From the NCBI GenBank assembly GCA_920105625.2, contig OV050031.1, positions 132,138,514 to 132,202,513 on the forward strand: a DNA stretch of 64,000 nucleotides, read 5' to 3'. This DNA is from Clusia tigrina. Lineage: Eukaryota > Arthropoda > Insecta > Diptera > Clusiidae. Under the pieces are notes generated by a model. That model was not told where the DNA came from. It saw only the letters and a program-made list of their open reading frames with translations, and did no database searches. The position numbers and the translations under genes are program-made. Below, piece after piece: positions 1 through 10,093 of the stretch (position 1 is its first letter; every line of letters starts with the position of its first letter).

Positions 1-2481
1 AGTTGAGAAAAAACTCGTCAATGTTGTTGCTGGTGGTGTTTCCGCTCGCTGTACTGCATTCTCTGTGTTGAAATACACTCTTTGGCCATTCTCCAAATTA
101 ACTGCGAGATGCACAACAGTCGGAAAACACTCATGAATTACAAAAAAAAAAATAATCTCCAAAGCGCTTTATTGCAGTTCACGTATCGACCCATTTGATA
201 CTTGCTGATCTCATCTCGTTCAAGGCCGATTACCGCCATGTCGCTTCCTTTGGTGACGTACTTGCAAACGTATTTGATCGATTTCACAGAACTGCAATAC
301 TCAACATTGATATGAGTTTTGAATGTCTTAGACAATATTGGCGAATATGGTACGATCCATGTGTTGTCAACTTCGATATTCACTCCTCTAAATTGAATGC
401 TGAATGTTCTGCCATTGTTGTCTGATGAGCGACGGTGATAGAGTGGATATCCATCATTTCCAGTTTGCGTTTCCGAAAGAAAAGCACGTGGATAGTGTTT
501 CGTGCATTTATTGTCAGACATACAAACCAAAGTGGGATTATAGTGTCCGCAAGGTCCATGAACCGTATTGGTTTTCACCACTTCGTATAATTCTGGATCT
601 ATCTCTGGATCAGGAATTTCCGCAGAAATTATGTCATCAATTTGATCTGGTGTAATCTTGTCCACCATCCAAAGAAGAATGTGTGCATGCGGCAAACCTC
701 TTTTTTGCCACTCAACAGAGTGCATCCAGCATCTAACAGCACCATATATACGTTGCTTCACGATAAAGTCCATCAAATATAGTAGCTGTTGCTTGAAACC
801 TCGTGCTGTGACATCGTAACGATCGCTTGCTGATTGACCGCGATTCAATAATTCCGTTATCTGTGGGCATTTTGGATTGCAAGTGAATGTAACAAATAAA
901 TCCGGCCGTCCATAATTCCGCACGTATGTCATCGCATCCTGCGAGTACTCGTGCTTGTGCCTTGGGCTGCCAATGTATGTTGATGGCAAAATCGTGAGTC
1001 GGCCAAGGTTTGTCACATCTTCATCGCTATTGACCGCATCTCGCAAGTGAATATACTCTTCAGATCGAAGCTTGGTTTGAAGCGAATAAAATTGAGTCGT
1101 TCTGTCTCCATCGTCACGTACACATCAACTGCATACTGTTGAAATAATCGGCGATATCTCAAGAGATGGTTGTCAATTCCTTCGCGAATCATCAATCGAT
1201 ACGCGTAAAAGTTCATTGCACTGACCTTCTTATTTGTATCGACACCTAAAAGTTAACAAAAAATGAAGTTACAATCAAGAGTGTTTGTTTTTCTTTTACT
1301 AACCATTAGCAGGATTGATCATGTTGTATCTCAAGTGATATCCATCTTCACCACGGCAGAACATAAGCGGATATTGTAGTGAGTCATACGATCGATGAGT
1401 TTCATTGATTCGCTCTAATGCAATAACAATATCACGGGATTCTAAATTATCGCCAACACGAACAATTGATATTTCATCGGCCGTCGGTGCATTATATTGC
1501 GGTTCATGAGTGCCTGCTGGTCGTTTGTCCGCTTTCATGACAATTCTGTGATCATCAGATGGCATCCTTTCTAACGAAATTTTGAATAATCGAAATAGTT
1601 CGTTGTGTTCATGCAACATTTCTTGCAATTGATGCACAATTATCTCTTCGTCGCATTGAAAATTGCACAACGTCGATTCACTTCTTCATTTGAATCTCCA
1701 AGGAAATATATTTGGAGATATTTGTGATCTTGATCAGGATCCGGCAACAGCGATCCAGCAAGAAGATAAATTTGCCCGTGAATCTGTATAGTTGCAGACA
1801 AATATGTTAATTTCTGTATTTTATTGGCGAGATAATAAATGTTAGATTGTTGGTGAACTAACCTTGAATATGGGATTGTAATTATGTTCATTCACAATTT
1901 CCCCACAAAACGACGTCATTTGAAAACAATCGTTATACGAGTACATCTTGGAATTTTGTAAAAAATGATTCGAATTTGGTGATTCACCGTAAAGCAACGA
2001 CCGCAATGGCTCTGGTGGAGGCAGTAACTCAGGTAATTTCACTTTTCCGCTTGCGCAACACAATCCGGCCGGTTCTTTTGGAAATTTCAGTGCATCGCAA
2101 TGCGGGCAAACGACAGACATGGAACCAAATCGAACTAATGCGTGCGCACCGTATTCAATGTCCGGCTCATATCGAGAGGCTGCACATTCGATATTCAAAG
2201 TAGGTAATCGTTGTTGTTGCTGGCGTTGTCGGTGAGCAGCCAAATGTTGTTCTCTTGCTTCATGAATTTCCTGAGCACGAACTTGTCTTCTTCTCAATCG
2301 TTGTTGCTCATTGTAAGCTTCGTGATTCTTGTGATTGTCGCGCACGATCTTCAATCATTCCGATTCGAGCAGATTCCCTTGCCGTAGCATTTTCCTCTTC
2401 CGTACGACGTGCTGTATAATTACGTTGGCCCGTTTTACGTCGGGAACGCCGACCGATATTAGCGCGACCTCTTTGTGGCAT
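1..2481 (-). pseudogene. Helitron Rep-helicase, N-terminal Rep part with two introns (broken)
   Basis: Replication-initiator (HUH endonuclease) part of a Helitron RepHel protein, which nicks and joins DNA during rolling-circle transposition. The ATG at 2481 opens a basic Arg-rich N-terminus. A cysteine-rich patch with CPHC follows near 2090, then the HUH motif GLPHAHILLW near 690 and the two-tyrosine motif KYVCKYVTKG near 250. Two small introns fit the frame: about 1784-1862 (GTTAGT to ACAG) and about 1246-1303 (GTTAGT to TTAG). The frame is shifted near 2330, near 1020-1050, and in the A run at 140-150, after which homology to the second Helitron continues to base 1. The helicase domain is outside the window. 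Non-functional as it stands. Confidence 0.85.
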
Positions 2482-2544
2482 CGTAACAAATTTCAATCTG
2501 TAATTGATCACTTTGTATGAAACACACATAAAGTTTTCACGCAA

Positions 2545-3348
2545 TAATTTTCAATAATTTACATTTTGAATAGCCGAAATAAAGAAAGCAAACGACCGAA
2601 ATTGAACGATTCAAATAATTTACAAATCAGCTGAAGAAATAACACAAATAAATTCCAATGAAAATGAGGTTAGGTATTCACCAACAAACAAAAATTATGA
2701 ACGCACTTTTTTTGTTTGAAATGTCAATAATTTCACTCAAAAACTGATGATCCACAGATTTAAAATCAAATATTTCGTGAATGTAAACAATTTAACAATT
2801 TAATATAATGAATTTAACTCGGGAAATCAATTAAAATTTGGAAAAATGTCAGAAAGTCAATTGACCATGTCCGCACTGTTCGAATAAACAAATCAGAAAG
2901 AACAAACAATATACGCAGCTGTCAAAATAAATAAGCGTCTACAGCTCCATCTGTTGAGTTATTGGAGTATCAGTCAGTGCTTACAACACCAATATGAAAC
3001 TAAATGTGCGCGTGCAATACCACGCATATACAAAAAAGATGAGAACAAAAAGTGAGATTAGGTTTTTCTAATTTTCGAATTTTCCGACTTTTCCGAATGT
3101 TTTGAGATCGATAGGTTTGCAAGAAACAATTGGAAAAAAAACTTGAAAGAAAAAAAATTTTGTGTGGAAAAAAGTCCTTTTTGGAATATTTAAATTTTCT
3201 GACTTTTCTTCAGGAAAAGTATAAGGTTTTTTAATTTCTTAACCTTCCCAGATCCACAACGAACAACCTCTGAAAATTCCATCAATATTGGTCCAGCTGT
3301 TCTCGAGCCTTAGCGTCACTAACAAACAAACTTTCATTTTTATATATA
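2545..3348 (-). other. Non-coding 5' leader of Helitron 1
   Basis: About 800 bases upstream of the Rep start codon with no open frame of note. The distal end (3260-3348) reads on the minus strand as a TATATAAAAATG start followed by a segment ending in CTCGAGAACAGCTGGACC. This is closely similar in layout to the first 60 bases of Helitron 2 (AACTCAAGAACGCCTAGACC). I see no further structure beyond A+T richness. Confidence 0.6.
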
Positions 3349-3350
3349 TA

Positions 3351-4627
3351 CAGGGTGGCCCAAATGAGACCTAGTGATGTTAAACACGTGTAACTCTTAT
3401 AAAAACGGGTTTTTTTAAAATGATTTATTTTAATATGTTAAATGCATTTTATGGAAATTTCACGTGACTATGTGTGAAATATGACATCAGACAAATGACC
3501 ACCATTTTACTCGACACAGGCCTTGGCTCTTTTTAGCGCATTTTGCATTACACGGCGTAATGTTTCTGGTTGCAGGCACCGTATTTCGTCTCGAATATTC
3601 TGCTTGAGCTGTCCAAGTATCTGTGGTTTGATAACATACACTTTGTCTTTTAAATATCCCCATAAAAAAAATCGGGCGCAGCTAAATCTGGTGAACGAGG
3701 ACGCCAAGGGAAATCTGAATTTCTTGAAATTATGGGTTCACCAAAAATTTCACGCAGCATGTCAATAGTTTGCCTAGCAGTATGCGCAGTGGCTCCATCT
3801 TGTTGAAACCACAAATTAGGATGTTGCTCCTTTATTGGCCGCAAAAAGTTGTCGATCATTGTTCTGTAAGAAGCCCCGGAGGCCGTTTCTGGCGTTTCAT
3901 CCTCATTCTCAAAGAAATATGGGCCGATGATTTTTGTGGCCATAACACCGCACCAAACAGTGCATCTGATTGGGTGTGACTGATGCTGATGTATTGCCCT
4001 TGGATTTTCGGAGCCCCACAACCTACAGTTTTGTGCGCTTCATCCTTCATCAAAAGATTATTTAAAAAATCATTTTGTATGGCTAATTGTGTAAAGCGAA
4101 TAGCGTACTGTAGTCGTTGTTGGGGGTCTTGCGGTAGAAGCTGTTGCACAATTTGAACTTTGTATGGATACATCTTAAGATCCAACTATAAAATTCTCTG
4201 TAATATTGTTCTGGGTATACCCAATTGGCCGGAACGGCGACGAGTTGAGACAGATGGATCATTTGCAACACTCTGCTGCACAGCTTCCACGTTGTCTTCA
4301 GTACGAATATTTCGATGAGCACCTCTTCCTGGACGGTCGGCAACTGAACCCACTTCCTCAAAACGGCGAAGTAAACTTTTAATCATGGAAGATGTGGGCG
4401 CTGATCTTACGTTAAAAAAACGCCGATAATTTCGCTGCGTCAGAACAATTGATCGTTGAGAAGAATATTAAAATTCGATAATTTTAATGCGTTGTTGTGG
4501 ACTGTACGTATTCATTCTAAATTTCCTAGAGTTCAGTTATAATCTGCAAAAAGAAAAAATAAATTATGTTAAAAAATAGAAAAGTGATTTGTGTTTCACA
4601 TCAGCTGGTCTTATTTGGGCCACCCTG
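3351..4627 (-). mobile_element. D,D41D mariner-type transposon, copy 1, nested in Helitron 1
   Basis: A complete-length (1277 bp) IS630-Tc1-mariner element. Its inverted repeats begin CAGGGTGGCCCAAAT at both ends and stay similar for about 36 bp. It is flanked by the TA target duplication at 3349-3350 and 4628-4629. The transposase gene is on the minus strand. The element sits in the TA-rich start of Helitron 1, right after its TC terminus, so it arrived later than the Helitron. The two other D,D41D elements at 27822 and 35469 have different inverted repeats, so they are separate families. Confidence 0.9.
3507..4515 (-). pseudogene. Mariner-type transposase, D,D41D class (frameshifted)
   Basis: Cut-and-paste transposase with an N-terminal helix-turn-helix region and a C-terminal DDE/D catalytic domain. 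The ATG is at 4515. The N-terminal half (RFEEVGSVADRPGRG, then GIPRTILQRIL) and the catalytic half (MKDEAH, WGSENPR, FQQDGATAHTARQTIDML, RSPDLAAPDFF, LKDKVYV) lie in three frames. The first Asp is in KDEAH, the second in QQDGA, and the third in APDFF, with 41 residues between the last two. That spacing is characteristic of the rosa-type group known from tephritid flies. There are stops and shifts near 4186, 4020 and 3680, so no full protein is possible. Confidence 0.85.
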
Positions 4628-4696
4628 TAGATAGATCTATCGGTGTAAAAAAGTGGCTCTCGCAGGGATATGAATCTTATACGAGGGGTACTATTT

Positions 4697-6312
4697 ATTT
4701 TTATTTTTTTTTTTTATTTTTATTTATTATTTATTAATGTTACTAAAGAATACTCTTATTATAATTACAATTAGTTCCAAGTTCATTTTTACTTACATTA
4801 ATTAATAACAATAATGCCACATTCTGTAGTTCCAAAGGAACTAGAGACGAATGCGGGTTACATATGATGGAAAAGAAAAACAATTATGTTTACAATTATG
4901 TATACAAATAAGTTGACATGGGGTCGTTAAAGCAAAGCTTGAACATTAGTTTTAAATTTGATTTTGAGAAACATGGAAAAAAGAAGAAATGAGAAAAATG
5001 TTTATTTAATATTAATAATAATAATAATAATTGCAAACTTAATATATTTTATGGAATTATTTATGTATATTTTATGGAATTATTTATGTGATAGTTTTTA
5101 ATTTTTTTTTTTATTTTAGTAAATAAGTCAATTAAATTAAATTAAATTACTACATCAATAAGCGTATTAACATTTACATAGGATAACTTTAAGAGCCACG
5201 ATTTCACTTCTCTTAAAAAAACATACTTATTACGAATACATCTAACATAACTAGGAAGACAATTAAACAATCTAGGACCAACCGAGGTATAAAAGTAAAA
5301 GAAATGTTGCAAGTTATGCGGTGGAACTAACGCTAAGCATTGATTATTAATCCTTAAGTTATAATGCATATAATTCCTATTGACAAGATAACCAGATCTT
5401 ACAAAAAACAATTTTAAGACTTTAAAATAATAAAGGTGTTTAAGAGGTAGGATGTTTAAATTTTTATACAGAGGAAGACTACTTTCATGAATATTTTTTT
5501 TGCATATAATTCTTATTGCGTGCTTCTGGACCATTAGTAAAGGTTTAATTTTATTCATATGTGTACCGCCCCAGCAGGTCAGACCATATTCCAGCTTAGA
5601 ATGAAATATTCCAAAATATATACATTTAAGTAAATTGTTTGAACAATAAGACTTTAAAAGAAAAAGTTGTCTTATAGCTGCCATTAAGTATCTTTTTAAA
5701 GCAATAGAGTGATCTAACCAATTCAATTTCCAATCCACTATCACACCAAGATATTTAAACGTTTTAACACAATCAATCGGAAAACAATTTGTGGAACAGG
5801 TCTCAAGGGAGTCATATGTATATGTATAGTTCGACGAATTACAGATTTCATGGCAGATGGAATATTTCTTGCAATTTGCAGAGTGAAAATCAAATACAGG
5901 AAGTTTGGTTTCTATACCAGCCACATTAAAAAACATAATTTTTGTTTTGTCACTTAGAACAAGTTTGTGTGATGTAAACCAGTGTCTCAAGATTTCCAAA
6001 TCATGATTTAATTCAAGAACAGCTTCAAAAGTTGAATTGCAGGAAAAAGTGCAAGCCATATCATCAGCAAATGCTATTGTTTTACTAGAAAACTTCTGAG
6101 AAAACAGTGAATTTATGAAAATCAAGAATAGGACTGGGCCTAATACTGACCCTTGAGGTACTCCAATGGTTATATTTGCATAATTACTATAAAAAGTATC
6201 AATTTTGACTCTTTGTACTCTGTGCGACAAATATGACGAGAACCAATTTAATACCATGCCACGAAAACCACATTTAAACAATTTATTCAAAAGAATTTGA
6301 TGATCAACTAGG
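4697..6312 (-). mobile_element. 5'-truncated CR1/L2-like LINE nested in the mariner
   Basis: A non-LTR retrotransposon copy read on the minus strand. Its A-rich tail is the T-rich run at about 4697-4722, lying directly against the mariner inverted repeat. Roughly 420 bases of A+T-rich 3' UTR (4722-5141) with TAA-type simple repeats follow. The copy begins abruptly within the reverse transcriptase at about 6312, the usual sign of incomplete target-primed reverse transcription. The remaining frame is long and open, so the insertion may be fairly recent. Confidence 0.85.
5142..6312 (-). pseudogene. Reverse transcriptase C-terminal part of CR1/L2-like LINE
   Basis: An open frame of about 385 codons covering the palm, thumb and C-terminal region of a LINE reverse transcriptase. 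Visible motifs are GVPQGSVLGPVLFLIF, the catalytic AFADDMA, then WGGTHMNKIKPL and the C-terminal VGPRLFNCLPSYVR seen in CR1/L2-type elements. The N-terminal endonuclease and fingers are missing because the copy is 5' truncated. There is no internal stop between 6312 and the terminator at 5142. It lacks an initiator and any promoter of its own, so no function is expected. Confidence 0.85.
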
Positions 6313-6462
6313 GAACTGGCAACACTAATATCAATAGCTAAAATCTGGCAACACCATAATAAAGTTTGACATTTTTTGGCATAAACGAACTCACAACGTG
6401 TTGATGTACAAGTCCAATTTGTTTTGTTTACAGTGAGTTAAGAAAATCAATTTGGCCAAAAA

Positions 6463-7478
6463 ATGGAAATTTCAAGAGAAGGTTTTCGTTGCATTATTTT
6501 TCACAACTTTCAACGTGGATTATCTCAACAAGAATGCGTCGATGAACTCAGTTCCCTGTATGGCGATAAAGCACCATCAAAAACCACAGTATATCGCTTG
6601 TATAGTGAATTCAATCGTGGTCGTAGTTCGGTCGCCGACGAACTCCGTGAAGTTCGCCCAAAATCGGTTGTTGTGCCACAAAACATCAATGCAGTACGTG
6701 AACTGATAATGCAATATCGTCATGTGATATATCGTGAGATAGAGGACACCTTGGGCATTATTTCCACTTCCATACATTTAATATTGCATGAACATTTGGC
6801 TGTAAAAGTGATTTGACAATCTCTCAAAAAAGGCTTGTGTCAATTGGTGTAAAGGAATGATTAAAAAGTTCGACCGTGATGCTTCAAAAGACTTGTATAA
6901 AATAGTGACAGGTGATGAATCACGGATATATGCGTATGAGCCAGAAACAAAACAACAATCGACCGTGTGGGTATTCCAAGACGAGCTAAATCCAACAAAG
7001 GTTGTTCGTGGAAGAAGCACAGCGAAGCAAATGGTCGCCTGTTTCTTCGACCGAAGGGGTCATTTGGCCACTATTCCGCTTGAGCACCAGAGGGCGGTCA
7101 AATCTGAGTGGTACACGACCATTTGTTTGCCGGAAGTTTTCGGAGAAATTCGTAAAACCAACCGTCAAAGACGAATCATTCTCCATCATGACAATGCGAG
7201 CTCTCACTCATCTCGTCAAACAGGTAAATTTTTGAGCAGGCAAAACATCGAATTGATGACTCAGTCCTAATTTGGCACCCAATGACCTATTCTTGTTCCC
7301 GAATATCAAAGGTAAACTGCGTGGTCAACGATTTACGAGCGCTGAAAAAGCAGTTGAAGCGTTAAAAAACAATGTTTTGGAGGTGTCTCAAGAGGAATGG
7401 AAAAACTGCCATGAGAAATGGTTTGAACGAATGCAAAAGTGTATTGATCATCAAGGGGAATATTTTGAAAAACAATAA
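6463..7478 (+). pseudogene. Mariner transposase, D,D34D class (broken)
   Basis: Mariner transposase of the kind widespread in insects. The start ATG at 6463 gives MEISREGFRCIIFHNFQRG and a paired helix-turn-helix region, with a TGA stop at 6814. The catalytic domain resumes at 6857 with VTGDES (first Asp), VWVFQDE, and LHHDNASSHS (second Asp near 7190). A stop and a short deletion at 7262-7270 remove the usual PPYSPD segment before LAPNDLFLF (third Asp). The C-terminus ends CIDHQGEYFEKQ, as in the family. Normal length is about 345 residues; this copy has at least three breaks and is dead. Confidence 0.88.
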
Positions 7479-7779
7479 AGCCATTTTCATTTGAAAATGT
7501 TTGTTATTATTTGCTATTCCCGAAATTTAAATAGTACCCCTCGTAGAGTATAATGAATGATATTTTTCTCAACATATTGTCACAAGGGGTCACTCATAAA
7601 GGGATCAAGTACTCTCACTCCAAAGGTCTCCACTTTTAATGTTAGAATATCCTGAAGGAGTAAGGCTTCACCAAAGGATTTATCCTAGATATTTTGATAA
7701 TTTGGAATATTGTAAATTTGTTCCAATTAAAGAAAGTTCAGTCAGATTGTCTTTTCTTGGATTGGTGCATGGACAATTA

Positions 7780-9356
7780 GGGCCTATTGTAGAAGAGAAA
7801 ATATGGACTCGTCATGGCTAGCCACAATATGTATTTCTATATCATCACCGTAACCATATATTCTGAAGCCTAGATCATTTAGATTCTCTAGGAGATCATC
7901 AATAACCAACGTCCAGAGAAGAAGAGAAAGGACCCCTCCTTGCGGACATCCTCTGGTTATATTGATCACTTCTTCGACTCCTTGTAGCTCAACTTTGATT
8001 GTTCTGATTTTTGGCATGTTTATAATCCATTAGGGCATTAGAGTAGGAATTTCTTTTCGGATTAATGCAATTTTGATTGCGTCAAATGTTGTATTATTGA
8101 AAGCACCTGAGATGTCCAAGAACGCACATATGCCTATTTGTTTTACTTTTAGAGATAATAATTTGTGTCAGTCTGTGTATTGCAGTTGTTGTTGATTTGC
8201 CCGATTGGCAAGCAATCTGACTACCACAAACAGGATTCTCGTTCAGATAGGTTAGTCTTGTGTAGTAGTCTATCAAGTTCTCCATGGCTTTAATCATGAA
8301 CAGTTGGGTATATTCGTTTTAGGCAGTTCAACTGACGTTTAACCTGCCATGGTTATGAATACCACTTTTACCTCCGTCCAATTTAAAGGATTGTAGGCAA
8401 GTAGTAGGCTTAACCTCATTATCTTGGCTAGACTAGTGGCTATGATGTGCAGGTCCCTCTGAAGAAGGCAAGGCATGGGATTATTATGGGCCAAACTTTG
8501 AGATTGGCCATTGCACATTGTCGTTATTTAAAATTTTGACCGCTAGAGTTCTACCCGGATTGTTGGCAATAAAGAACTGCTCATGTATCAAGTTTGAAGC
8601 CGGACCTACAGGCTCGCTACCTTGAAAGTGTGTTTCCAGGAGACGGAAACATATTTCCGCAGGCGAACCTGCGTAGTTTCCATCTGGTTTTTTAAGAGTA
8701 CCCAGACCATTACAATATTGTTTTCGAAGACCTCTCTGAAGTCAAAGCATTTTGAGCAGAGCTGAGATATTCCCGCAATGCTCTCCTGCAAGGGTCTTTT
8801 TGTAGGTGTCCGAATTACCTCTTTGTGTTGTTAAAGTGTTTCCTTACTTAGTCTCTCAGAGAATTTAGCACATTGTTCCACTAGGTAACATCTCTTTGAG
8901 ACTTTTTGAGTCTTTACGGGCAGCGGTTCTGGAAATTATTTTTTAGATTATTTAAGCGATTTCCTATTTCATTCGCAAGCTCGTGTACGATTTTTCAAGC
9001 CTCACATTTAGTCGAGCAATTCACATTGTCATTTATGTGAAAGCGAAACGAATCCCAGTTAGTTTTCCTGTGATTACGATACCTCTGGGATGTCTCCATT
9101 CGGGCATCTAAGACAAATCTTATATGACAATGTTAAGACATTGATACTTCTTTTGCGAATGCCAGTTCACATCAACAATTTGAACTCGGCAGGGTCAAAT
9201 CGATGACTTCTCCTCTGATGGCGTTCACGAAGGTCGTTTGATTACCTCTATTAAGCATTTCTAACTTACTACTATACATGAATTCTAAATGGTACTCACC
9301 CCTAGAATTTGTGTTTGTTCTGCTCCAAATGGTATGATGTGAATCTGTATCACAGC
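7780..9356 (-). mobile_element. R1/LOA-like LINE, 3' half (RT and part of endonuclease), decayed
   Basis: Minus-strand non-LTR retrotransposon remains. From high to low coordinate there is the C-terminal half of the endonuclease (9172-9352: HHTIWSRTN, NSRGEYHLEF, NRGNQTTFVNAIRGEVIDL). A reverse transcriptase segment (8297-8094: CGSQIACQSGKSTTTAIHRL) comes next, then the RT core (8017-7784: RGCPQGGVLSLLLWTLVIDD and YGYGDDI). The stretch between about 8300 and 9170 has only short broken frames. It is cut at 9356 by gypsy A and continues at 14583. Confidence 0.8.
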
Positions 9357-9590
9357 TGTAATGAAACATCACCCTGTGAGGCCAAAGCCTAGTTCGACTT
9401 GCAACGTTTGACTGGAAAGGCAGCCATATTTATAGTCAGTCTTCGCCCAACGTTAACGCAGTCAGCAAGAAATGTGGAGTTTATTTCAATTTTATTTTGA
9501 GATTGTTAATTTGTATTCTATATTGCATTTAATTTGTTAATTTGAAAACCAATTAATATAAACTGGATTAAAAAATATATTGCGTTTTCA
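9357..9590 (+). repeat. Gypsy A 5' LTR
   Basis: 234 bp, TGTAATG...TTTTCA, nearly identical to the copy at 14345. A TATTTATAGTCAGTC segment near 9428 is a possible core promoter. The bases just after the LTR (GTTCAGAAGTGGGAT) are where a primer-binding site is expected, but I cannot assign the tRNA. Confidence 0.95.
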
Positions 9591-10093
9591 GTTCAGAAGT
9601 GGGATGAATTTAAATTATTTAACTAATTAAAATGAGCAAGACCAAGCAAACGCTTTGAAAAAAGGAAAAAGCCTGTAGAAAGAGTGTGAAAATCACGTGA
9701 GCTAGAACGAGAAGCAGGACAGCATGCTCTATGTATACATGCAAAAATTAAGCACTAAAAAAAACAGTAGCAACAGCGTCAACTAGAACACAACGATAAA
9801 CGGCAAATCATTTTTCATCTGTCTTTCTACGATCCATTCCGACAACACAAACAAACGAAACAAAATAATGAAAAAGAGCCAACGTCAAACGAAATAATCA
9901 GCGTGTAATTTGCAACGAGTAAGGGAAGAAGTAGGAGACATATCGAATGTCAACGAAGGCAAGCAAAATAAAAACGATTATTAGCGGAACGAAACGAAAT
10001 TAGTGAGTTTTGAATGTCAAAATCAAAACAAAACGTCAAACGATTTAACGATAAACGAATGAATTAAAATAAAAACTTCAACAAATAACAACG
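9591..10093 (+). other. Gypsy A untranslated leader
   Basis: A purine-rich leader between the 5' LTR and the Gag ATG, with no long frame. It contains many AACGAAA-type repeats and short in-frame stops. The function is inferred only from position: primer binding, packaging and translation start. Confidence 0.7.

Larger units (their letters stand above)
1..4631 (-). mobile_element. Helitron 1, 5' two thirds, minus strand, truncated by window start
   Basis: A rolling-circle transposon read on the minus strand. Its 5' terminus is the TC at 4631-4630, preceded by an A, as expected for insertion between A and T. The TC is followed by a TATATA-rich start and a non-coding leader (about 2545-3348) that resembles the leader of the second Helitron at 55471. 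The coding part (1-2481) carries the Rep nuclease; the helicase half and the 3' terminus lie beyond base 1. A mariner (3351-4627) sits in the TA directly after the TC terminus. Family membership is clear from the Rep motifs; the exact 5' end is my inference from the terminal bases. Confidence 0.85.
4682..7543 (+). mobile_element. D,D34D mariner split by a LINE insertion
   Basis: A classical mariner whose ends read CGAGGGGTACTATTTA on the plus strand at 4682 and its complement up to 7543. It is flanked by TA at 4680-4681 and 7544-7545. The normal element would be about 1.25 kb. The extra 1.6 kb (about 4697-6312) is a LINE inserted just inside the left inverted repeat. The transposase gene starts at 6463. 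Confidence 0.88.

Noticed and set aside
7639..7821. Plus-strand 60-codon frame as a gene
   Set aside because: It overlaps and lies antisense to the decayed LINE RT and has no motif of its own.
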